From the NCBI GenBank assembly GCA_018657165.1, contig JABHXS010000039.1:1-7151 (forward strand): a DNA stretch of 7,151 nucleotides, read 5' to 3'. A program made the translations under genes and the position numbers. The DNA is from Nitrosomonadales bacterium (GTDB lineage Bacteria; Pseudomonadota; Gammaproteobacteria; Burkholderiales; Methylophilaceae). This document shows positions 1 to 3,635 of this stretch, piece after piece (positions within the stretch are counted from its first letter, which is position 1; the number at the start of each line of letters is the position of its first letter). The notes beneath the pieces were generated by a model, which saw only the letters and a list, made by a program, of their open reading frames with translations, was not told the origin of the DNA and ran no database searches.

Positions 1-184
1 AACAACAGATGTAACAGGTGCAGTGGAGTTACCAGAAGGAACTGAAATGGTAATGCCAGGAGATAATGTGTCAATTACAGCAACATTGATTGCACCAATC
101 GCGATGGAAGAAGGACTAAGATTTGCGATTCGTGAAGGTGGCCGAACAGTTGGCTCAGGTGTTGTAGTAAAAGTTATAGAATAA
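1..184 (+). CDS. tuf: Elongation factor Tu, C-terminal fragment (5' end outside window)
   Basis: The last 60 codons of EF-Tu, the GTPase that delivers aminoacyl-tRNA to the ribosomal A site in the cytoplasm. Reading starts at base 2 and stops at TAA 182-184. The fragment is part of domain 3 (beta-barrel that contacts tRNA and EF-Ts). It aligns without gaps to the last 60 residues of E. coli EF-Tu as I remember it, including VMPGDN, IAMEEGLRFAIREGGRTVG and a C-terminal VVVKVIE. The GTPase domain lies upstream of the window. The Ser in TVGSGVV, where Ala is more usual, is a minor variation. Only 15 bases separate the stop from the tRNA gene and no terminator is seen, so the transcript probably continues into tRNA-Trp and secE. 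Because proteobacteria often carry two tuf copies, the copy next to tRNA-Trp/secE is conventionally tufB, but a second copy cannot be seen here. Confidence 0.97.
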   Translation, partial: TTDVTGAVELPEGTEMVMPGDNVSITATLIAPIAMEEGLRFAIREGGRTVGSGVVVKVIE

Positions 185-199
185 GTTAATTTAAAAATT

Positions 200-275
200 A
201 GGCCAGTAGCTCAATTGGTAGAGTATCGGTCTCCAAAACCGAGGGTTGGGGGTTCGAAGCCCTCCTGGCCTGCCA
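200..275 (+). tRNA. trnW: tRNA-Trp, anticodon CCA
   Basis: A complete 76-base cloverleaf. Acceptor strands 200-206 (AGGCCAG) and 265-271 (CTGGCCT) pair fully. The D stem is 209-212/221-224 with one G-U pair. The anticodon stem is 226-230/238-242 around the loop CTCCAAA, with the CCA anticodon at 233-235. The T stem is 248-252/260-264 (one G-U pair) around TTCGAAG. The discriminator base is G272, as expected for bacterial tRNA-Trp, and the 3' CCA (273-275) is encoded in the DNA. The tRNA reads UGG codons. It sits between tuf and secE, a standard proteobacterial arrangement. With 15 bases before it and 13 bases after it, it has no visible promoter or terminator and is presumably cut out of a tuf-trnW-secE-nusG transcript. 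Confidence 0.98.
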
Positions 276-279
276 TATT

Positions 280-297
280 AGGGAAAATGTGAAAATG
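280..297 (+). promoter_or_regulatory. secE ribosome binding site and start choice
   Basis: AGGG at 280-283 is the only purine-rich Shine-Dalgarno candidate between the tRNA and secE. It lies 5 bases before a GTG at 289 and 11 bases before an in-frame ATG at 295. Both spacings are usable, so the first two residues of SecE (GTG, AAA) may or may not be translated. A third in-frame ATG at 304 is farther still. The site begins only five bases after the mature 3' end of the tRNA, so tRNA 3' processing must leave it intact for secE translation. Confidence 0.55.
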
Positions 298-645
298 AAT
301 GTAATGAACATAAAATTAGTTTTATCATTTTTACTATTAATTGCAGGCTTAGGTGGATTTTATATTTTATTTGATCAGCCACTTGTTTTTAGAATCTTAG
401 CTGTTTTGGTTGGGTTTGTTGCTGCAACATACGTTTTTTCGACAACAACTCAAGGAGATCGGTTATTAAAGTTTATAAGAGAAGCAATTACAGAAGCTAA
501 GAAAGTTGTTTGGCCAACAAGAAAAGAAACGATACAAATGACCTTGGTGGTTTTTGTATTGGTAGTAATAATGGCAATATTTTTGGCTTTTGTTGATATT
601 TTCTTTTCGTACATTATAAATATTTTATTAGGGCGAGGTAGTTAA
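289..645 (+). CDS. secE: Protein translocase subunit SecE
   Basis: SecE is the small membrane subunit that clamps the SecY channel of the SecYEG translocon in the inner membrane. The 118-residue product has three predicted membrane segments, about residues 8-27, 32-50 and 84-114. This is the long form typical of E. coli (127 residues), not the single-span form of many other bacteria. Between spans 2 and 3 lies the amphipathic helix and family hallmark: FIREAITEAKKVVWPTRKET, about residues 62-81, with the conserved VVWPTRKE. The start is GTG at 289 or ATG at 295. The stop TAA (643-645) shares its last A with the nusG start, so the two are translationally coupled. The position behind tRNA-Trp and before nusG is the canonical one. 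The assignment is secure; only the exact N-terminus is open. Confidence 0.96.
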   Translation: MKMNVMNIKLVLSFLLLIAGLGGFYILFDQPLVFRILAVLVGFVAATYVFSTTTQGDRLLKFIREAITEAKKVVWPTRKETIQMTLVVFVLVVIMAIFLAFVDIFFSYIINILLGRGS

Positions 646-1181
646 TGTCAAAAAGATGGTACGCGGTTCAAGCTTTTTCAGGATATGAAAAGATTGTCCA
701 GAAAGGCTTGTTAGATAGAGTGGCACAATCAGGTCACAGTGATTTGTTTGGTGATATTTTAGTTCCTGTTGAGGAAGTTGTTGAGATGAAGTCAGGAAAA
801 AAAACAATCACTGAAAGAAGATTATACCCAGGATATGTTCTTGTGCATATGGATATGAATGATGACAGTTGGCATTTGGTAAAAAGCACACCAAAAGTCT
901 CAACCTTTATTGGGGGCAATGGACAAAAGCCAACCGCAATAAAAGATACTGAGGTGGATATAATTCTTCGTAGAATGGACGATAGCAAGGTTAATCCAAC
1001 CCAAAAATTAACTTTCGAGGTTGGAGAGGCAGTTAGAGTTATTGACGGACCTTTTAAAGATTTTTCAGGATCTGTTGAAGAGATTAACTACGAAAAAAGC
1101 AAGCTAAGGGTGTCAGTAGTAATTTTTGGTCGAGCAACACCGGTCGAATTAGAGTTTGGCCAAATAGAAAAAGAGGTTTAG
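645..1181 (+). CDS. nusG: Transcription termination/antitermination protein NusG
   Basis: NusG is a 178-residue processivity factor (E. coli 181) that binds the clamp of RNA polymerase through its N-terminal domain. Through its C-terminal KOW domain it contacts Rho or ribosomal protein S10 (NusE). The NGN domain covers about residues 4-115. It starts with RWYAVQAFSGYE and includes the family motif RRLYPGYVLVHMDM near residues 58-71. The KOW domain covers about 123-178, with GEAVRVIDGPFKDFSGSVEE and then FGRATPVELEFGQIEK near 161-176. The ATG at 645 overlaps the secE stop (TAATG), and GAGG at 635-638 gives a 6-base spacing. A run of eight A residues (797-804) encodes the Gly-Lys-Lys-Thr region. 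The gene ends 55 bases before rplK. No signs of transfer or disruption are seen. Confidence 0.97.
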   Translation: MSKRWYAVQAFSGYEKIVQKGLLDRVAQSGHSDLFGDILVPVEEVVEMKSGKKTITERRLYPGYVLVHMDMNDDSWHLVKSTPKVSTFIGGNGQKPTAIKDTEVDIILRRMDDSKVNPTQKLTFEVGEAVRVIDGPFKDFSGSVEEINYEKSKLRVSVVIFGRATPVELEFGQIEKEV

Positions 1182-1188
1182 TTTTTAA

Positions 1189-1215
1189 TTGGGAGCTGAA
1201 AAGCGTTTGTACCAA
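1189..1215 (+). promoter_or_regulatory. Probable L1-binding leader structure upstream of rplK
   Basis: In the 55-base nusG-rplK spacer, TTGG (1189-1192) can pair with CCAA (1212-1215), and GCT (1195-1197) can pair with AGC (1202-1204) around a GAAA loop (1198-1201). The two short helices are separated by a strongly asymmetric internal loop, GA on the 5' side (1193-1194) and seven bases on the 3' side (1205-1211). L1 is known to repress the L11-L1 operon by binding a leader structure that imitates its 23S rRNA site, built as two helices flanking an asymmetric loop. The shape and position fit, but the helices are short (4 and 3 bp), so the call is an inference. The structure ends 4 bases before the rplK Shine-Dalgarno sequence AGGAG (1220-1224), which suits translational repression. 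No convincing promoter is seen in this spacer. Confidence 0.5.
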
Positions 1216-1236
1216 ATTTAGGAGAGATTATACAAA

Positions 1237-1668
1237 ATGGCAAAAAAAATAGAAGGATATATCAAGCTGCAGATACCAGCAGGAAAAGCGAATCCAAGTC
1301 CACCAGTTGGCCCAGCACTTGGTCAAAGAGGACTTAATATTATGGACTTTTGTAAGGCGTTCAACGCGGCAACTCAAAGTTCAGAACCAGGGCTTCCGAT
1401 CCCAGTCGTGATTACAGCATTTTCAGATAAAAGCTTTACTTTTATTATGAAAACACCACCCGCTTCAGTTTTACTTAAGAAAGCAGCTAAATTAAGCAAA
1501 GGTTCTCCAGTACCTCATACAGATAAAGTCGGAAAAATTACCCGCGCCCAAGCGGAAGAAATTGCAAAAACTAAAATGCCTGATTTAACAGCCTCAGATA
1601 TGGATGCTGCTGTAAAAACAATTGCTGGTAGCGCAAGAAGTATGGGCATTGAAGTGGAGGGACAATAA
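1237..1668 (+). CDS. rplK: 50S ribosomal protein L11
   Basis: L11 is a 143-residue protein of the large subunit that, with its 23S rRNA segment, forms the GTPase-associated centre at the base of the L7/L12 stalk. It is also needed for RelA activation in the stringent response. The N-terminal domain (about 1-70) contains PSPPVGPALGQRGLNIMDFC (about 21-40), the proline-rich segment targeted by thiostrepton-class antibiotics. The C-terminal RNA-binding domain (about 75-143) ends in AGSARSMGIEVEGQ; the GSARSMG form and the preceding AKTKMPDLTASDMDAA stretch resemble betaproteobacterial L11. The start ATG at 1237 is preceded by AGGAG at 1220-1224, a rather long 12-base spacing. A run of eight A residues (1242-1249) falls at codons 2-5. 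rplA follows after 2 bases, so the pair is a translationally coupled operon, probably controlled by L1. Confidence 0.98.
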   Translation: MAKKIEGYIKLQIPAGKANPSPPVGPALGQRGLNIMDFCKAFNAATQSSEPGLPIPVVITAFSDKSFTFIMKTPPASVLLKKAAKLSKGSPVPHTDKVGKITRAQAEEIAKTKMPDLTASDMDAAVKTIAGSARSMGIEVEGQ

Positions 1669-1670
1669 AA

Positions 1671-2348
1671 ATGAGTTTAAGTAAAAGAATGAAAGCGTTA
1701 TCCGAGGTCGTTGATAGAGATAAACTTTATGAGGTGAATGTTGGATTAGACTTAGTTAAAAAAACAGCAAAAGCTAAATTTGATGAATCTATTGATGCGG
1801 CAATAAAATTGGGAATTGACCCAAAAAAATCTGATCAACTTGTTCGTGGAGCATTAGTGCTCCCGAGTGGAACGGGAAAAACAACTAGAGTAGCTGTTTT
1901 TGCTCAAGGCGATGCTGCTGAAGATGCTAAAAAAGCAGGTGCAGACCTTGTAGGATTTGAAGATTTAGCGGATCAAATTAAAAAAGGCATTATGGATTTT
2001 GACGTATTAATCGCGACTCCCGACGCAATGAAAGTTGTAGGTACCCTAGGCCAAGTTCTTGGCCCAAGAGGATTAATGCCAAACCCTAAAGTCGGAACTG
2101 TTACTCCTCAACCTGCCAAAGCAGTAGAAAATGCTAAAGCAGGCCAGGTTCAATATAGAACTGATAAGGGCGGAGTGATTCATTGCACAATTGGTAGAGC
2201 CTCATTTACGGTTGCACAGTTAGAAAAAAACCTTTCTGCTCTTATGGATGCAGTTAATAAAGCAAAACCTGAGGGAACGAAAGGGATATTTATAAAGAAA
2301 TTATCTATCTCAAGCACAATGGGTGTTGGAGTAAGAATAGAACAATAA
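1671..2348 (+). CDS. rplA: 50S ribosomal protein L1
   Basis: L1 forms the mobile L1 stalk that helps release deacylated tRNA from the E site. In many bacteria it also represses its own L11-L1 operon. The 225-residue product shows the two-domain pattern. Domain I consists of the N-terminal ~65 residues plus the C-terminal third, and includes the RNA-binding segment SDQLVRGALVLPSGTGKTTR. Domain II (about 67-157) includes the signature LGQVLGPRGLMPNPKVGTVT. The end, ISSTMGVGVRIEQ, stops at the position equivalent to the VDQ of E. coli L1, so the short tail of about 5-8 residues seen in longer homologues (E. coli 234 residues) is absent. The conserved core is intact. The ATG at 1671 lies 2 bases after the rplK stop; its ribosome binding site GGAGG (1656-1660) is inside the end of rplK. 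Confidence 0.98.
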   Translation: MSLSKRMKALSEVVDRDKLYEVNVGLDLVKKTAKAKFDESIDAAIKLGIDPKKSDQLVRGALVLPSGTGKTTRVAVFAQGDAAEDAKKAGADLVGFEDLADQIKKGIMDFDVLIATPDAMKVVGTLGQVLGPRGLMPNPKVGTVTPQPAKAVENAKAGQVQYRTDKGGVIHCTIGRASFTVAQLEKNLSALMDAVNKAKPEGTKGIFIKKLSISSTMGVGVRIEQ

Positions 2349-2353
2349 AGATT

Positions 2354-2373
2354 TGTGAAACTATAATTTCACA
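2354..2373 (+). promoter_or_regulatory. Perfect inverted repeat enclosing a TATAAT hexamer (possible rplJ promoter)
   Basis: TGTGAAA (2354-2360) and TTTCACA (2367-2373) are exact inverted repeats separated by six bases. A consensus -10 hexamer TATAAT (2362-2367) sits in the centre. E. coli has a promoter in the matching rplA-rplJ gap, so a promoter here is plausible. However, I see no -35-like hexamer at the right distance and no TG extension, so promoter strength is doubtful. The repeat is not followed by a T run, so it is not a terminator. It could be an operator, an RNA stem at the head of the leader, or chance in AT-rich DNA. Confidence 0.3.
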
Positions 2374-2380
2374 CAAGAAA

Positions 2381-2497
2381 CTTTGGGTCCATTTGAAAAT
2401 TTTTTTCAATGGAGTTATCAAAGACCGTAGGTACGGAAGTTTAATTTAGTATAAGCCTACGCAGATGGCGTTTCCCCTAATTGGATAATATCCTAAT
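2381..2497 (+). ncRNA. Ribosomal protein L10 leader (autoregulatory kink-turn RNA)
   Basis: This occupies the gene-free stretch between rplA and rplJ. The first arm is a long irregular hairpin: CTTTG (2381-2385) with CAAAG (2419-2423), and TCCATT (2388-2393) with AATGGA (2408-2413), extended by A/T pairs. Next, CGTAGG (2426-2431) pairs exactly with CCTACG (2456-2461), flanked by AGACC on the 5' side and GCAGATGG on the 3' side. This matches the pattern I know from the E. coli L10 leader (GACCGCAGG... CCTGCGCAGACGG), the kink-turn site bound by the L10-(L7/L12) complex. A small stem, GGAT/ATCC extended by ATT/AAT across a bulged T (2480-2497), follows. Binding by excess L10-L7/L12 is known to repress rplJL translation. 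The identity is strong from the core motif; the outer boundaries are approximate. Confidence 0.85.
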
Positions 2498-2513
2498 AGT
2501 GGATGCTGTTGTT

Positions 2514-2540
2514 GTACTTAGAAATAAGTACTTTTATTTA
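2514..2540 (+). terminator. Attenuator-like hairpin with T-rich tail just before rplJ
   Basis: GTACTTA (2514-2520) pairs perfectly with TAAGTAC (2525-2531) around a GAAA tetraloop (2521-2524), and TTTTATTTA (2532-2540) follows directly. This is the layout of an intrinsic terminator, placed between the L10-binding site and the rplJ Shine-Dalgarno sequence. The stem has only two G-C pairs, so termination would be weak and most transcripts must read through. Alternatively, the hairpin may be a structural part of the leader controlling access to the ribosome binding site that begins 3 bases after the T-rich run. Confidence 0.35.
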
Positions 2541-2542
2541 AC

Positions 2543-2559
2543 GGAAGGAGAAGACTTTG
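2543..2559 (+). promoter_or_regulatory. rplJ ribosome binding site fixing a TTG start
   Basis: GGAAGGAG (2543-2550) is one of the strongest Shine-Dalgarno sequences in the window and lies 6 bases before TTG at 2557. The reading frame from this TTG gives Ser-Leu-Asn-Leu after the initiator, the normal N-terminus of proteobacterial L10. The next in-frame ATG codons are at 2629 and 2668, inside conserved sequence, so TTG is the only reasonable start. Confidence 0.85.
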
Positions 2560-3078
2560 AGTCTGAATCTTGATGGAAAAAAAGAAGTTGTTGCTGAAGT
2601 AAGCAAAACAATCGAAAGTGCTCAGGCGATGATACTTGCAGAGTATCGTGGTGTGGGGGTTGGAGAGATGACAACACTAAGAGCTGAAGCTAGAAAATCG
2701 GGCGTTTATCTTAAGGTATTGAAAAATAACTTGGTAAAAAGAGCTGTAACTGACACCCCTTTTTCGTCACTATCTGAGGATATGACAGGCCCTTTAATGT
2801 ATGGCATATCAGAAGATCCTGTGGCTGCAGCAAAGGTGTTAAATGACTTTGCGAAGAAAAACGATTTATTTGTTATTAAATCAGGAGCAATTTCTAATGA
2901 AAAGTTAGATGTAGGTGCAATTAAAGCACTTGCTTCATTACCAAGCCGTGAAGAATTACTTGCAAAACTGATGGGCACAATGCAAGCACCGATAGCAAAG
3001 TTTGTTAGTACTTTAAATGAAGTACCTTCAAAATTTGTAAGAGGGTTGGCTGCAGTTCGTGATCAAAAGCCTGCGTAA
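2557..3078 (+). CDS. rplJ: 50S ribosomal protein L10
   Basis: L10 anchors the L7/L12 dimers to 23S rRNA, forming the flexible stalk that recruits translation GTPases. With L7/L12 it also represses its own mRNA. The product has 173 residues (E. coli 165). The rRNA-binding N-terminal domain includes AEYRGVGVGEMTTLR (about 28-42) and ARKSGVYLKVLKNNLVKRA (about 45-63). The region YGISEDPVAAAKVLNDFAKK (82-101) and the long C-terminal helix from about 131 to 168, which carries L7/L12 docking sites and ends in FVRGLAAVRDQKPA, follow a betaproteobacterial pattern more closely than that of E. coli. The start is TTG at 2557, a rare codon that may lower initiation and help keep L10 below L7/L12. rplL follows after 44 bases in the same operon. 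Confidence 0.97.
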   Translation: MSLNLDGKKEVVAEVSKTIESAQAMILAEYRGVGVGEMTTLRAEARKSGVYLKVLKNNLVKRAVTDTPFSSLSEDMTGPLMYGISEDPVAAAKVLNDFAKKNDLFVIKSGAISNEKLDVGAIKALASLPSREELLAKLMGTMQAPIAKFVSTLNEVPSKFVRGLAAVRDQKPA

Positions 3079-3122
3079 TTTTGGTTTGGATTATATAAAT
3101 TTAATTTAGGAGTATTTAAAAA

Positions 3123-3500
3123 ATGGCTATTTCAAAAGCAGATATTCTAGAAGCGGTTAGCAATATGTCGGTTTTAGATTTATCAGAACTAATAACAGAA
3201 ATGGAAGAGAAATTTGGTGTTTCAGCAGCCGCAGCCGCAGTTGCAGCCCCTGCTGCAGCAGGTGGTGAAGCAGCCGCAGCTGAAGAAAAAACTGAATTTG
3301 ATCTTCACTTAATAAGCTTCGGTGACAATAAAGTTAACGTTATTAAGGTGGTTCGTGAAATCACTGGACTTGGTCTTAAAGAAGCAAAAGATATCGTTGA
3401 TGCCGCACCTAAAGTTGTTAAAGAGGCGCTAGCAAAAGCGGATGCAGATGAAGCAATGAAAAAATTAACGGATGCTGGTGCAACTGCTGAGCTGAAGTAA
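3123..3500 (+). CDS. rplL: 50S ribosomal protein L7/L12
   Basis: L7/L12 is the acidic multi-copy stalk protein that contacts EF-Tu and EF-G and stimulates their GTPase activity. The 125-residue product (E. coli 121) has an N-terminal dimerisation and L10-binding domain (about 1-33, with MSVLDLSELITEMEEKFGVS at 15-34). An Ala/Pro/Gly-rich hinge (about 35-56) is encoded by repeated GCAGCC-like codons. The globular C-terminal domain (about 57-125) has VNVIKVVREITGLGLKEAKD (71-90), the helices that touch the factors. AGGAG at 3108-3112 lies 10 bases before the ATG. No separate promoter is apparent in the 44-base gap after rplJ. Stronger translation of rplL than of TTG-started rplJ would fit the several-fold excess of L7/L12 over L10. 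Confidence 0.98.
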   Translation: MAISKADILEAVSNMSVLDLSELITEMEEKFGVSAAAAAVAAPAAAGGEAAAAEEKTEFDLHLISFGDNKVNVIKVVREITGLGLKEAKDIVDAAPKVVKEALAKADADEAMKKLTDAGATAELK

Positions 3501-3511
3501 TTAAATTTTAT

Positions 3512-3548
3512 GGTGGATGGCTTAAAAGAGATTTTTTGAGCCTCCATT
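3512..3548 (+). promoter_or_regulatory. Long bulged hairpin between rplL and rpoB
   Basis: TGGA (3514-3517) pairs with TCCA (3543-3546). After a bulged T3518, GGCT (3519-3522) pairs with AGCC (3539-3542), then T3523-G3538 and AAAA (3524-3527) with TTTT (3534-3537) around the loop GAGATT. Two further G-U pairs are possible at the base. No T run follows, so it is not a classical terminator. In E. coli the same gap holds an attenuator and an RNase III processing site that lower rpoBC expression relative to rplJL. The position suggests an equivalent processing or attenuation element, but that function is inferred. Confidence 0.45.
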
Positions 3549-3582
3549 CATATTAACTATATTAGTAATAAAGAATATTAAT

Positions 3583-3611
3583 ACAAATTTAATTTGTAAT
3601 TTGTAATTTGT
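3583..3611 (+). repeat. Three tandem AATTTGT heptamers preceded by their inverted copy
   Basis: AATTTGT occurs back to back at 3591-3597, 3598-3604 and 3605-3611. The inverted copy ACAAATT is at 3583-3589, one base upstream. The first inverted pair forms a near-palindrome in DNA. In RNA the upstream copy could pair with the second or third repeat, giving alternative short stems. The array ends 15 bases before the rpoB Shine-Dalgarno sequence (GGAG at 3627-3630). The function is unknown; a repeat of this kind can change copy number by replication slippage. Confidence 0.75.
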
Positions 3612-3635
3612 GTATAAAAACATTTCGGAGACCTT

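Noticed and set aside
734..988. Open frame of 84 codons on the - strand inside nusG
   Set aside because: It lies wholly antisense to the conserved nusG and has no recognisable domain.
1182..1236. Promoter for rplK as in E. coli
   Set aside because: I could not find a -35/-10 pair with acceptable match and spacing in this short spacer; the genes are probably read through from upstream.
2354..2373. CRP-like site (TGTGA ... TCACA)
   Set aside because: The half-sites match, but they are separated by 10 bases instead of the 6 that CRP requires.
2706..2978. Open frame of 90 codons on the - strand inside rplJ
   Set aside because: Antisense to a conserved ribosomal protein gene with no family signature; a shadow of rplJ codon usage.
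3222..3290. GCAGCC-like repeats in rplL as a DNA repeat element
   Set aside because: They encode the normal Ala-rich hinge of L7/L12 and are explained by the protein.
3583..3611. CRISPR-like array
   Set aside because: The units are 7 bases, directly adjacent and without spacers; this is a simple tandem repeat.
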